Shown here: piece by piece, positions 33,331-42,858 of the stretch | How the letters are laid out: every line of letters starts with the position of its first letter | How positions within the stretch are numbered: position 1 is the stretch's first letter | Assembly (NCBI GenBank): GCA_937773775.1 | Contig: CALJVL010000026.1 | Coordinates: 1 to 46,070 of the forward strand | DNA from: an uncultured Flavobacterium sp. | Lineage (GTDB): Bacteria > Bacteroidota > Bacteroidia > Flavobacteriales > Flavobacteriaceae | Length of the DNA stretch: 46,070 bases | Direction: 5' to 3' | Position numbers and translations under genes: made by a program | Notes under the pieces: generated by a model | Databases searched by the model: none | What the model was told of the DNA's origin: nothing | The model's input: only the letters and a program-made list of their open reading frames with translations

Positions 33331-34545
33331 CTATTTTAAAGGAAGCTGAATTTGAGGCAATGGTTGACAAAGTGTTTTGTTTACAATTTTTTCTCTCATT
33401 AATTTTTTCTTATTGAAATGACGTGATATGTTTTGAATAATTTCTGTATAATTATCTGTTCCATCATCTCTTTTATGATAAAACACTTTTATAGAACGAC
33501 AATTTTCATGTTCAAAAATAGTATTTAATAATGTTCTATCAGACAAGCCACAAGAATGCCCCATAATTAAAACTTGAAATTTTTCACTATCTATATAATC
33601 GAGTATGTTTTTATAATTAGAATTTTGTAGATATTGAAATGATTTAAAGTTTTTTAAATACTCATTATCATCGATGTTTTCTATCATTTTATAATCATCA
33701 TCCATTTCGTCTCCAAAACCAAAATTGACTCTATTATTGGTATCATGCAATCTTCCGTGAATTTGTATGTTTTCTATATTACCATAATTTCTATCTTCCC
33801 CATACTTTTTAGTGAGACTAACATAATCATCAATAGTTTTAGTGTAATTAAAATTTAAAAAGCGAGTTTCAATTTCTGATCTTTTGTTAAAATTATATTC
33901 GTTATAAAAAGCTTTTAAATAATCTTGATCCTCACTTGGAAATTCTAAAAAATAGTCTTCACTACCTTTATTAATTTTAAATAAGATGGCAAAAGGCACT
34001 TGATTTTCTTTACTAATGTTAATTTTTTCACTTAGATATTTTTCCAACAAGTTTTTTACTTGTTGGAACTCCAGATTTAATTTCTCAACTTGTATCTTCT
34101 GTTCATCAATCCAATAATCTTTTGACTTAGAAATATCCAAACATTCAGATTTTATAATTTTTTTTAATGATCTGTAATATTCATTTTCAATATCAACCCA
34201 ATTTTGAATCGATTTTTGATTTATTAATTTAAAAAAAGAATTCTTATAATTAAGTATGTGAACTCTAGGATATTTACCACTCCTATTATTACCATATTCG
34301 CGGTAAATTTCAGCCTCTGAAAATTTAATATAATCATCGCTTTGCATAATCTTATTTGCCAAATCTCCCAAGTTATTAACTGATTCAAATATAAGATGTT
34401 GACTAATCTCTTCAAATGACACAAACTCATCAATGTGACCAGTATCGCGAATTCCTTTCCAATAATCATCTATAAAATCTTTATACGAAGTCGGTAAACC
34501 ATGCGCTAAATCAAATCCGTTTCCTATAATCACCAATCTATTCAT
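33331..34545 (-). CDS. AbiH family abortive-infection protein
   Basis: 404 residues from MNRLVIIGNGFDLAHGLPTS; the few codons upstream (MRKAIF) are not supported. AbiH marks are the opening NGFDLAHGLPTSYKDF, the middle FLNFNYTKTIDDY with IHGRLHD, and VLIMGHSCGLSDRTLLNTIF near the C-terminus. AbiH was described as a lactococcal phage abortive-infection protein; biochemistry is poorly known, though the fold suggests a nucleotide-binding Rossmann-like core. It stands alone, without a partner toxin or antitoxin gene, between two housekeeping genes, and its composition is more AT-rich than theirs, which suggests acquisition as a defence gene. Confidence 0.88.
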   Translation of the reverse strand: MNRLVIIGNGFDLAHGLPTSYKDFIDDYWKGIRDTGHIDEFVSFEEISQHLIFESVNNLGDLANKIMQSDDYIKFSEAEIYREYGNNRSGKYPRVHILNYKNSFFKLINQKSIQNWVDIENEYYRSLKKIIKSECLDISKSKDYWIDEQKIQVEKLNLEFQQVKNLLEKYLSEKINISKENQVPFAILFKINKGSEDYFLEFPSEDQDYLKAFYNEYNFNKRSEIETRFLNFNYTKTIDDYVSLTKKYGEDRNYGNIENIQIHGRLHDTNNRVNFGFGDEMDDDYKMIENIDDNEYLKNFKSFQYLQNSNYKNILDYIDSEKFQVLIMGHSCGLSDRTLLNTIFEHENCRSIKVFYHKRDDGTDNYTEIIQNISRHFNKKKLMREKIVNKTLCQPLPQIQLPLK

Positions 34546-34669
34546 AAAAATTGCTTTTCTCAAATATACTATTTTTATTACAACAAAAGTGACGTCAACT
34601 TATATGACTAATATGGTTTAAAAAAAATTAAAGTACTAATTTTGCAGAAGCCCAAAACGGACCAAACAA

Positions 34670-35452
34670 GTGAAACAAATTCTATTTAAAAACACCTCTA
34701 TCTCCTATTCTGATAATGGAAAAGGCACCGCCATAGTTTTACTACACGGGTTTTTGGAAAACCAAAAGATGTGGGACAATTACATTGAAGCATTTTCTAA
34801 AAAAAACCGCGTTATTACCATTGATTTGTTGGGTCATGGAGATACGGAATGCCTTGGCTACGTAACTAGTATGGAGGATAATGCTGATGCGGTTCATTCA
34901 GTGCTAACTGAGTTGCGTATCCGCAAAGCGATTCTCGTTGGCCATTCAATGGGCGGTTATGTGGGTTTGGCTTTCGCCGAATTGTATCCTGAAAATGTAA
35001 AAGGCCTAGTTCTATTGAATTCGACCGCCAGAGCCGATAGTACTGAACGCCAATTAAACCGAGATCGTGCTATCATCGCTGTAAAGAAAAGTTATATCGG
35101 TTTTGTCAGTTTGGCTATAGCCAATCTATTCAGTGAAAACAATCGAGAAAGACTTGTTGCAGAAATCGCAAACACAAAAAAAGAAGCTCTAAAAACGCCA
35201 CTTCAAGCAATTATAGCTTCACTTGAAGGCATGAAAATAAGATCAGACAGAAAAGTTTTATTACACCTTAGTCCCTATCCAAAAATGCTTATCCTTGGTA
35301 AAAAAGATCCTATTGTAGCATATGAAGAAGCCAAAGAACAAATTGAAAATACCGAAGTGCAATTAGTGACTTTCCCTGACGGACACATGTCGCATATTGA
35401 AAACCAACACGAACTGACTACAGTATTATTACAATTTTTTAAAAAGGTTTAG
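34670..35452 (+). CDS. Alpha/beta hydrolase
   Basis: 260 residues starting at a GTG. Standard fold elements are VLLHGFLENQKMW (oxyanion region), DLLGHGDTE, the nucleophile elbow VGHSMGGYVG (Ser near residue 93), the acid in ILGKKDPIV and the catalytic His in PDGHMSHIENQ. Substrate is not predictable; the proportions resemble carboxylesterase or MenH/BioH-like hydrolases. The stop overlaps the convergent ABC ATPase gene's stop by 4 bp, so the two 3' ends are shared and antisense effects are possible. Confidence 0.92.
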   Translation: MKQILFKNTSISYSDNGKGTAIVLLHGFLENQKMWDNYIEAFSKKNRVITIDLLGHGDTECLGYVTSMEDNADAVHSVLTELRIRKAILVGHSMGGYVGLAFAELYPENVKGLVLLNSTARADSTERQLNRDRAIIAVKKSYIGFVSLAIANLFSENNRERLVAEIANTKKEALKTPLQAIIASLEGMKIRSDRKVLLHLSPYPKMLILGKKDPIVAYEEAKEQIENTEVQLVTFPDGHMSHIENQHELTTVLLQFFKKV

Positions 35453-36120
35453 AACGTTGCACTTCTTAAATATCCTTTTTCAATTAACTCGCTTTTGTTT
35501 TTTAGATGATGCGCTTTGCCTTCTTTGATCAACACCAATTTAGTTGAAATAGCAATCACATTTTCATAATTATGATCTGTAATGATAATTCCTTTCTGTT
35601 TAGATTTATTTTGTATCAACTCATTTACTTTTTCAATCATCAGTGGAGACAAGCCGTTATAAGGTTCGTCTAAAAGAACAAATTTAGAGGATTTAAAAAG
35701 AACTAATTTAATTTCGAGATAGCGTAACTCACCACCAGATAAATGACTGATTTTTTTTCCTCTGAGGGTTTGGATCATTTCATCCTGATAAAAGGCTTCT
35801 GTTTTATTTTTTTCAATTGTCAGCGAAATTGCTTTTGTGACTGTAAAGTGATTCGGAATAAAATTTTCTTGGGAGAGATAACTAATTTCTTTAATCAAAT
35901 CACTGGTTTTACTTTTCACTGCACTATCGATTCGCACAAACTTAAAATCAGCATTCTCTATTCCGAAAATAATTTTCAACAAAGTTGATTTTCCGGAGCC
36001 ATTCCTGCCCAATAAACCTATAACATCTCCTGTCTCACATCTCAAATACACATCTGAAAGAATAGGTTTGTTGTCAAAGCTTTTCTGAACGCTGTCTATT
36101 TCCAGGATATGCTTTTTCAA
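35449..36120 (-). CDS. ABC transporter ATP-binding protein
   Basis: 223 residues, one nucleotide-binding domain: Walker A GLLGRNGSGKSTLLK near residue 36-50, Q-loop SYLSQENF, signature HLSGGELRYLEIKL, Walker B FVLLDEPYNGLS and switch His in IITDHNY. The short length and the TDHNY switch recall LptB-like and small single-domain ATPases. It overlaps by 4 bp with the upstream small membrane-protein gene (ATGA), so these probably form a transporter-like pair. Substrate unknown. Confidence 0.9.
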   Translation of the reverse strand: MKKHILEIDSVQKSFDNKPILSDVYLRCETGDVIGLLGRNGSGKSTLLKIIFGIENADFKFVRIDSAVKSKTSDLIKEISYLSQENFIPNHFTVTKAISLTIEKNKTEAFYQDEMIQTLRGKKISHLSGGELRYLEIKLVLFKSSKFVLLDEPYNGLSPLMIEKVNELIQNKSKQKGIIITDHNYENVIAISTKLVLIKEGKAHHLKNKSELIEKGYLRSATF

Positions 36121-36356
36121 AATAGTTTACTGATAAAGTTAAAAACGAAGCTCATAAAAACAAGGACTACAAAATTAAAACACCATGCATACAACCAAAG
36201 TTCTATTTTAGAAATGTTATTGTTGTAGTAAAATAAATATTCGTTTTTTGAACTAACTTCTTTAACCAACAAACTAACTGCAAAACCAATAGTTAAAAAA
36301 GTATACTTGAAAGCGAAAACACCCAAAAAAAGTGTGGGTAAAACACAAAAAGCCAA
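36117..36356 (-). CDS. Small membrane protein paired with the ABC ATPase; start uncertain
   Basis: From the TTG at 36356 it has 79 residues with two or three membrane segments (LPTLFLGVFAFKYTFLTIGF, then LWLYAWCFNFVVLVFMSFVF). The same frame is open upstream to 36469 and reads naturally (LLKKTRIKKALDIFEFFKST, then LVINLAFCVLP) but contains no ATG or GTG, so the N-terminus is likely longer and begins at a non-standard codon, or the original start has been lost. The 4-bp overlap with the ATPase gene suggests translational coupling. It could be the membrane partner of that ATPase; family not recognised. Confidence 0.6.
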   Translation of the reverse strand: MAFCVLPTLFLGVFAFKYTFLTIGFAVSLLVKEVSSKNEYLFYYNNNISKIELWLYAWCFNFVVLVFMSFVFNFISKLF

Positions 36357-36531
36357 ATTAATAACTAAAGTACTTTTGAAAAACTCAAATATATCGAGTG
36401 CTTTTTTGATCCTTGTTTTTTTAAGTAAAGAAAAATAAATTCTTAGAATAATAATAACAAAATAATGTTAATTAAAAACCTGCTAAATTATTCCCAGTTG
36501 TAACTTCTCACAATTCACTTCTCACGATTCA

Positions 36532-39297
36532 CTAAGCCACTTTCTCCACAAATGGAATGTTTACATCCAATATTTCATTTAACAACAAAACAATTTGCTC
36601 GAGATAATTAGTCATTACCTCTTCATTAATGATCATGTTTGCATCTTTTTCTTCTTTAAAGTTAAAGGGCAAAAATCCAGATTTTAAGTTTTTGAAAGAA
36701 ATAATACCGGCTTCTATTGGTTTTGATTTAGCCTCGGTTTCATACATATAGGCATACGCCAAAACCTGTATTATTTTGTCATTCTTTATCTCTTCAGTCA
36801 ATCCTCGCCAGGTTTTCAAGGTTACACTTGCTTTCTCCACCTTACCCGTTTTGTAATCGATAATCCGAATGGTTCCGTTGCGCTCTTCGATTCTGTCGAC
36901 ATTTCCCTTTATCAAAACAGGAAAAGGCAAACTTGAATGTTCTAATTTGCGTTCGAAGGTTCTTTCCAAAGCGATTATCTTAATCGCATCTCCGGCTTTA
37001 ACGCTTTCTAATTCCACTTTTAGGAAATTAAAAACATTACGTTTGGCCACTTCAAAAGCCAATAAATTTCGTCCTTTCTTGATCTCCCCTTCCTTATATA
37101 CCACTTTAAATTGTTTTAAAACCTCAGCATCTATTTGTTTAAAACAATTTTGAACATCCTGTTCAGAAATAAACTTCCCGACAAACGGATCGTACAAGGC
37201 TTTTAAAGTTTCGTGAATAATCGTACCTAAAGTATTTAGAGCTATATTCTCCTCCACTTCTTCGACCTCTCGTATTCGTAGAATCTTTTGGAAATAAAAC
37301 TGAATTGGATTCCTGATATAGCTCGTCAATGCCGAAGGAGAAAAACCTAAGCTAGCTAATTCTCGCAATCGATTCATAACGGCTTCTGATTTCTCAATTA
37401 TCATAGGTGTATAAGCCGTTTCGGGCAAAACGGCATTGTATATTTCGTGGGTTAAGTTGTGCTTGCGTTGTTTCTCCACTTCTAACTGTGTGATAAAACG
37501 ACTTTTTTCTCCTGCATCCAGTCCTTCGCTTTCAGTATTGTAAAGCAAATAAATATTTTTGGCCCTTTGTAACAAATGGTAAAAGTGATAGGTGTAAATA
37601 GCATCTTTTTCCTTAAAAGTGGGCAAACCCAATTCGCGCTTCACATCATACGGAATAAACGAATTCTGTGATTTACCCGCAGGGAATTTACCTTCGTTCA
37701 TGGAAGTTACGATAACAGTATCAAAATCAAGCACCCTACTTTCTAAAACTCCCATGATTTGTAAACCATTGAGCGGCTCTCCTTCAAAAGAAACTTCAGC
37801 AAGATCAATTACCTGTTTGTAAATAGCGTGCAGGGTATCAATTTTATCAATGTGTTCATGCTGGGAATAATAACTAATCAGTTTGTTGATTACTTTAAAA
37901 ATGGCAAATACAAAAGCCTTGGTTATCTTTTCCTCTTCATTGTCATTACTTAGATTGTTTTTAATTGTAAGTAATAACTTAGATACCGTTTCTAAAACAG
38001 GGATCGAACCTTTTTCCCATTTTTCGAATAACAGAAGAAATAAATCACTAGGTACAGGGTTTAACTCTATCAATTTGTGATGAGTTATAAAGGTGTAATT
38101 ATTTTGATTAATAATATTTACCAAACCAGCTGTTTTCGAGTAAGGTTCTACTAATGGATGGGTCAATATATCTAAAACGTCTTTATAGTACAAGACATAG
38201 TTCTTTGCATTTCTGGACAAGGCATTTGTATGCATCTTGAACATCTTTGCAATCAATATCTGAGCAGGATTATTTTTACTCGAATACCCCATGGTAATAT
38301 TCAAAGCACCCACTGTCGATGGCAATGAATATAAAAGCGGAACCAGAAGGTTTTCTTCTCCAAGAACTACCGCAACCTTGTCTAAAGTTGTGTTGGGCTT
38401 ATCCTTGATGATGTTTTCAATAATGCTACCGGTGATTTTAGCCTGACCAATGGTCTTTGGAGTCCCTATAACCTGGATGCTTTTAGTTTGCGAAAATTCG
38501 TCTACGATCCATTCAAAAGGATTCGTTTTGTAGTGTTTCCAACTCTCTTTAAACCTCCTAACAAACAGTCCTGCATCGTGATAAGGATCATTAAGAAAAG
38601 TTTTATCGACGTCCCAATAAATTTTGGCCTGATCAGCAGCAATCAGATGTTGTATTATCTTTTCTTCGGCGGCATTCAATGCGTTAAAACCCGCAAATAG
38701 ATATTGCTTTTGGGTTATCGACTTCGAAAAATGATTTAGATTCTCAACCGCTTGGCGGTAAATTAATCCTTGGTAGCCTACTCCCTTTTTGAGCAGGTGT
38801 GCATACAACGATTGATAATAATTGGGTAATAATTTCCAAAAATCGATGTAGTTTTCGAGTAATTGAGTTTTGTTTTCTACCTCTATTCCCCATTTTTTGA
38901 TATCCTCAATATCTTTTAAGTAAGACAAAACGTGAGTAGGATCTAATAAATAACGGTCAATTTCATTAAAGTCTTGCAGTAATGTTTTTGCCCAATTAGC
39001 AAACAACTCAAAAGATTGTTGATTTGATTTTTCAGTAACGGACAAATAAACTTCATAAAACTCAAACAACAATTCAATTGGATCAACAGAACGTATACCT
39101 GAAATATCCTGAATAAAGTCTTCAATACTAATTATTTCTGGCGCGAGGATGTTGTTCTCAACTTGCTTTTTAAGAGCTTCTATCAAAAATATTTTAGCCC
39201 TTTTATTAGGTAACACCACTATCATATTGGACAGTTCTCCAGAGTAGTTTTCAATTAAAACCTCAGCGATTTTATCTAAAAAAGAAGTGTTTATCAT
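36532..39297 (-). CDS. AddB-like PD-(D/E)XK nuclease/helicase-like protein
   Basis: 921 residues. The N-terminal part is a degenerate UvrD-like helicase domain (SNMIVVLPNKRAKIFLIEAL; TVIVTSMNEGKFPAGKSQNS in the region equivalent to motif V). The C-terminus is a RecB-type nuclease: FSPSALTSYIRNPIQFYFQK, TLGTIIHETLKALYDPF, KGNVDRIEERNGTIRIIDYK and TGKV supply the His, Asp, Asp and Lys of the motif. With the AddA-like protein at the right end it would form the double-strand-break-processing helicase-nuclease that feeds RecA. The two genes are separated here by two ompA genes and kbl. Confidence 0.9.
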   Translation of the reverse strand: MINTSFLDKIAEVLIENYSGELSNMIVVLPNKRAKIFLIEALKKQVENNILAPEIISIEDFIQDISGIRSVDPIELLFEFYEVYLSVTEKSNQQSFELFANWAKTLLQDFNEIDRYLLDPTHVLSYLKDIEDIKKWGIEVENKTQLLENYIDFWKLLPNYYQSLYAHLLKKGVGYQGLIYRQAVENLNHFSKSITQKQYLFAGFNALNAAEEKIIQHLIAADQAKIYWDVDKTFLNDPYHDAGLFVRRFKESWKHYKTNPFEWIVDEFSQTKSIQVIGTPKTIGQAKITGSIIENIIKDKPNTTLDKVAVVLGEENLLVPLLYSLPSTVGALNITMGYSSKNNPAQILIAKMFKMHTNALSRNAKNYVLYYKDVLDILTHPLVEPYSKTAGLVNIINQNNYTFITHHKLIELNPVPSDLFLLLFEKWEKGSIPVLETVSKLLLTIKNNLSNDNEEEKITKAFVFAIFKVINKLISYYSQHEHIDKIDTLHAIYKQVIDLAEVSFEGEPLNGLQIMGVLESRVLDFDTVIVTSMNEGKFPAGKSQNSFIPYDVKRELGLPTFKEKDAIYTYHFYHLLQRAKNIYLLYNTESEGLDAGEKSRFITQLEVEKQRKHNLTHEIYNAVLPETAYTPMIIEKSEAVMNRLRELASLGFSPSALTSYIRNPIQFYFQKILRIREVEEVEENIALNTLGTIIHETLKALYDPFVGKFISEQDVQNCFKQIDAEVLKQFKVVYKEGEIKKGRNLLAFEVAKRNVFNFLKVELESVKAGDAIKIIALERTFERKLEHSSLPFPVLIKGNVDRIEERNGTIRIIDYKTGKVEKASVTLKTWRGLTEEIKNDKIIQVLAYAYMYETEAKSKPIEAGIISFKNLKSGFLPFNFKEEKDANMIINEEVMTNYLEQIVLLLNEILDVNIPFVEKVA

Positions 39298-39308
39298 TTC
39301 ATAAAAAT

Positions 39309-39341
39309 AAAAAAAACGCCCCGATAAATCGAGGCGTTTCT
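39309..39341 (-). terminator. Terminator after the first ompA gene
   Basis: On the minus strand AAACGCCTCGA and TCGGGGCGTTT form the stem, followed by TTTTTATTTT. The terminator after the second ompA gene has the same loop and lower stem. Confidence 0.85.
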
Positions 39342-39361
39342 TATAAATATTTTAGAAAAAA

Positions 39362-40777
39362 TTATTTTACTAATTTCACTTCTGTTCTTCTGTTTTCAGC
39401 TCTACCAGCTGCAGTACCGTTAGTTGCGATAGGAGTAGATTCTCCTGCACCAATAGTACTTATCTTCATAGCAGCAACACCGTTTGAAATCAAAGACTCT
39501 TTAACCGCATTAGCTCTCGCTTCAGAAAGTTTTTGATTTGCTTTATCTGATCCAACGCTATCTGTATGACCTTCTACCACAAAGCTAGCTTTAGGATAGT
39601 TTTTAAGAATTTTAGCAATTGATTCTAATCTTACTGGAACATCTGCAGATTTAAATGTTGATTTACCAGTATTAAAGAAAATTGATCTAGCTTCTAAACT
39701 AATTGCATCTAAGTCTGCTTGAGTTACCTCAGGACATCCATTATTAGCAACAGTACCTTTTTCGTCTGGACATTTATCATCTTTATCTAAAACACCATCT
39801 CCATCAGTATCTGGCCAAGGACAACCTGCGTTTTCTTTTGGACCTGCAACTGTAGGACATTTGTCATCTTTATCAGTTATTCCATCTCCATCAGCATCTG
39901 GACAACCGTTTAATGCAGCTAAACCAAATACATCTGGACAAGCATCATCTTTATCAGCAACACCATCTCCGTCAGTATCAGGACAACCGTTTAATGCGGC
40001 TAAACCAAATACATCCGGACAAGTATCATTTCCATCGATAATTCCATCTCCGTCAGTGTCAGGACAACCGTTGAATTCTTTTAAACCAGCAACTTCTGGA
40101 CATGCATCGTCTTTATCGTAAATTCCATCCCCGTCAGTATCTTTTCCTCCAAATTTGAAAGTAAGACCTGCGGTATGCTGGAAATGAGATCTAACAAATT
40201 CTCCGTCTCCAAATGCCTTTTTATACCTCGTTGCAAACTCTAAACCAATGTTATCGCTAAACCAGAAAGTAAGCCCTGCTCCAGGATTTAATGTTCCAAA
40301 ACTACTATCTCCTAAGAAAGTATAACCTCCGCCAACAGATAGAGCAGGATCGATAACTTTAGAATTGATTAGGTTCATGAAGCTGTATTTAACAGTTGCA
40401 TCAATGCCGTAATACATTAAGTCTCCAGGGTTGGTAACTACATACCCTCTTGAATCAATACCTGCTTCTGTAGGAGCAAATCTAACAAGTTTATCAATTT
40501 TATTTACAGATCCTTGAACTCCGAAAGAAAAATTATCTCCTACATACTTAGAAACGCCAATGTAAGACACTGAAGGAAGAACATTCCAGTTGTCTTTAAC
40601 AGCGAATGGCTGTGAAAAATGTTGGTCTAACCATCCATTTCCACCACCAGCACTTGTTTTAGTATCTACGGCATTAACTCCAAAAGAGATTGCCCACGGG
40701 TTGTTACTGTCTTGTGCGTGAGAGCTTAAGCCCATCACCATCATTACAGCAATTAAAATTTTGTTAAGTTGTTTCAT
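39362..40777 (-). CDS. OmpA family outer-membrane protein with thrombospondin-3 repeats
   Basis: 471 residues: signal peptide (about 1-21, ending SSHA), a beta-barrel or OmpA-like N-domain to about 210, five to six calcium-binding thrombospondin type 3 repeats ([19 protein letters not shown] and similar) to about 350, and an OmpA C-terminal peptidoglycan-binding domain with FVVEGHTDSVGSDKANQKLS and AENRRTEVKL. It links outer membrane to cell wall. The first ~350 residues are nearly identical to the paralogue 544 bp away, while the C-terminal domains differ greatly. Confidence 0.95.
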   Translation of the reverse strand: MKQLNKILIAVMMVMGLSSHAQDSNNPWAISFGVNAVDTKTSAGGGNGWLDQHFSQPFAVKDNWNVLPSVSYIGVSKYVGDNFSFGVQGSVNKIDKLVRFAPTEAGIDSRGYVVTNPGDLMYYGIDATVKYSFMNLINSKVIDPALSVGGGYTFLGDSSFGTLNPGAGLTFWFSDNIGLEFATRYKKAFGDGEFVRSHFQHTAGLTFKFGGKDTDGDGIYDKDDACPEVAGLKEFNGCPDTDGDGIIDGNDTCPDVFGLAALNGCPDTDGDGVADKDDACPDVFGLAALNGCPDADGDGITDKDDKCPTVAGPKENAGCPWPDTDGDGVLDKDDKCPDEKGTVANNGCPEVTQADLDAISLEARSIFFNTGKSTFKSADVPVRLESIAKILKNYPKASFVVEGHTDSVGSDKANQKLSEARANAVKESLISNGVAAMKISTIGAGESTPIATNGTAAGRAENRRTEVKLVK

Positions 40778-40813
40778 GTTTACTTTTTTTATTGCAAGTT
40801 AATTAATTGAACG

Positions 40814-40844
40814 CAAAAGTAATAAGTAATTTTTTAACTACAAA
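40814..40844 (-). promoter_or_regulatory. Promoter of the first ompA gene
   Basis: On the minus strand TTTG, 19 bp, TACTTTTG, in good agreement with the Bacteroidota consensus; the second ompA gene has the same arrangement and near-identical spacer. Confidence 0.75.
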
Positions 40845-41270
40845 ATAATTTGCTGATATAAGGCTGTTTATGCAGCACTTCGCCGATATTCCAATAAATT
40901 TTAGCATGATTTAAAACTATAAAACTTTGATTTCATTTTACTTTTTTAGTCCCATTGGCTAAATTAAACCTCACAAATAGATTTTGCATTTCTTTTATTG
41001 AGTTTCAGAAATTATTGCGGCTTTCACTTAATTATAAGTCAACTCTGACATTCAATTTTTTTTTAGCATATGAATAGATGAAATCTGGCATTAATTACGG
41101 ACTGATTATTAATGGACTGCTTCTATTTTAAAATTCTAACCCTCTATTTTTTGACATTTTCAATTTCTCTCACATAATTTAAAATAATAGAAAGTCTTAA
41201 TAAATTCCTGTCAGTTGTATAAAAGTATTTCAGCAGTTTTTCTAAAAAAGAAAATGAGTGTTGTTTCAAA
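40845..41270. other. Noncoding gap between the tandem ompA genes
   Basis: AT-rich, no gene or RNA seen. The conserved duplicate sequence stops just upstream of the -33 box, so this gap is not part of the recently shared block. Confidence 0.5.
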
Positions 41271-41303
41271 AAAAGAATGCCTCGATAAATCGAGGCATTC
41301 TTA
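41271..41303 (-). terminator. Terminator after the second ompA gene
   Basis: On the minus strand AAGAATGCCTCGATTTATCG and AGGCATTCTTTTTTT form a stem with U-tract, parallel to the terminator of the first gene. Confidence 0.85.
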
Positions 41304-41320
41304 TAAATATTTTAAAAAAT

Positions 41321-42736
41321 TTATTGTTTTATTAAAGAAATTTCAACTCTTCTATTATGTGCTTTTCCTAGGGCAGTTTTATTAGTATCAACTGGTTTAG
41401 TTTCACCATAACCATCATGCTCTAATCTATCAGCTTTAATACCATTTTCAATTAAGTAATTTTTAACGACATGGGCTCTGTTTTGAGATAAAGTCTGGTT
41501 CATTTCATTAGCACCATCGCTATCAGTATGACCTTCAATCAAGAATCTTGAATATGGGTATTCTTTCAAGATATCGGTGATCGATACTAAAACTGGGTAT
41601 GTTTGTTTTTTGAAGCTCGATTTTCCAGAATCAAACAAGATAGTTTTACTGTACTCGTTTAATTGCATCATAACCTCTTGTGACACTTCAGGACATCCTT
41701 TGTTAGCAACAGTACCTTTAACTTCTGGACATTTATCATCTTTATCTAAAACACTATCTCCATCAGTATCTGGCCAAGGACAACCTGCGTTTTCTTTTGG
41801 ACCTGCAACTGTAGGACATTTGTCATCTTTATCAGTTATTCCATCTCCATCAGCATCTGGACAACCGTTTAATGCAGCTAAACCAAATACATCTGGACAA
41901 GCATCATCTTTATCAGCAACACCATCTCCATCAGTATCAGGACAACCGTTTAATGCTGCTACACCAAATACATCTGGACAAGAATCATTTCCGTCGATAA
42001 TTCCATCTCCGTCAGTGTCAGGACAACCATTAAATTCTTTTAAACCTGCAACTTCTGGACAAGCATCGTCTTTATCGTATATTCCGTCTCCGTCAGTATC
42101 TTTCCCTCCAAATTTGAAAGTAAGACCTGCGGTATGCTGGAAGTGAGATCTAACAAATTCTCCTTCGCTAAATGCTTTTTTATATCTCGTTGCAAGCTCA
42201 AAACCAATATTATCGCTAAACCAGAAAGTAAGCCCGGCTCCAGGATTTAATGTTCCAAAACTACTATCGCCTAAGAAAGTATAACCTCCTCCAACAGATA
42301 GAGCAGGATCTATAACTTTAGAATTGATTAGGTTCATAAAGCTGTATTTAACAGTAGCATCAATACCATAATACATTAAGTCTCCCGGGTTGGTAACTAC
42401 ATATCCTCTTGAATCGCTACCTGCTTCAGTAGGGGCAAATCTAACAAGTTTATCAATTTTATTTACAGATCCTTGAACTCCGAAAGAAAAATTATCTCCT
42501 ACATACTTAGAAACGCCAATGTAAGACACTGAAGGAAGAACATTCCAGTTGTCTTTAACAGCGAATGGCTGAGAAAAATGTTGGTCTAACCATCCATTTC
42601 CACCACCAGCACTTGTTTTGGTATCTACGGCATTAACTCCAAAAGAGATTGCCCACGGGTTGTTACTGTCTTGTGCGTGAGAGCTTAAACCCATCACCAT
42701 CATTACAGCAATTAAAATCTTGTTAAGATGTTTCAT
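41321..42736 (-). CDS. OmpA family outer-membrane protein with thrombospondin-3 repeats, paralogue
   Basis: 471 residues with the same architecture as the gene at 39362-40777: signal peptide, barrel-like domain, thrombospondin-3 repeats and OmpA domain. Only a handful of residues differ across the first ~350 (for example MKHLNK against MKQLNK, FELAT against LEFAT). From [17 protein letters not shown] onward the C-terminal domain is only a distant homologue ([33 protein letters not shown]). The pair arose by tandem duplication; the identical N-part suggests later gene conversion. Expressed from its own promoter. Confidence 0.95.
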   Translation of the reverse strand: MKHLNKILIAVMMVMGLSSHAQDSNNPWAISFGVNAVDTKTSAGGGNGWLDQHFSQPFAVKDNWNVLPSVSYIGVSKYVGDNFSFGVQGSVNKIDKLVRFAPTEAGSDSRGYVVTNPGDLMYYGIDATVKYSFMNLINSKVIDPALSVGGGYTFLGDSSFGTLNPGAGLTFWFSDNIGFELATRYKKAFSEGEFVRSHFQHTAGLTFKFGGKDTDGDGIYDKDDACPEVAGLKEFNGCPDTDGDGIIDGNDSCPDVFGVAALNGCPDTDGDGVADKDDACPDVFGLAALNGCPDADGDGITDKDDKCPTVAGPKENAGCPWPDTDGDSVLDKDDKCPEVKGTVANKGCPEVSQEVMMQLNEYSKTILFDSGKSSFKKQTYPVLVSITDILKEYPYSRFLIEGHTDSDGANEMNQTLSQNRAHVVKNYLIENGIKADRLEHDGYGETKPVDTNKTALGKAHNRRVEISLIKQ

Positions 42737-42774
42737 ACTTAATTTTTTTTGATTAAAATTTAGTTAATTACACT

Positions 42775-42805
42775 CAAAAGTAACACGTAATTTTTTAACT
42801 ACAAA
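42775..42805 (-). promoter_or_regulatory. Promoter of the second ompA gene
   Basis: On the minus strand TTTG, 19 bp, TACTTTTG; spacer almost the same as in the first copy. Confidence 0.75.
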
Positions 42806-42858
42806 AAAAAATGTTAAAAAATAACTAAAAATGGAAATTATATAACTTCTAAACCTAA

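Noticed and set aside
39861..40121. Plus-strand frame rich in [18 protein letters not shown] (and its twin at 41577-42146)
   Set aside because: It is the antisense reading of the thrombospondin-3 repeat DNA in the ompA genes; its regularity comes from those repeats.
39861..42120. Short tandem DNA repeats considered as a CRISPR array
   Set aside because: The repeats are in frame, encode DxDGDG calcium loops of the ompA genes, and lack unique spacers; no cas genes present.
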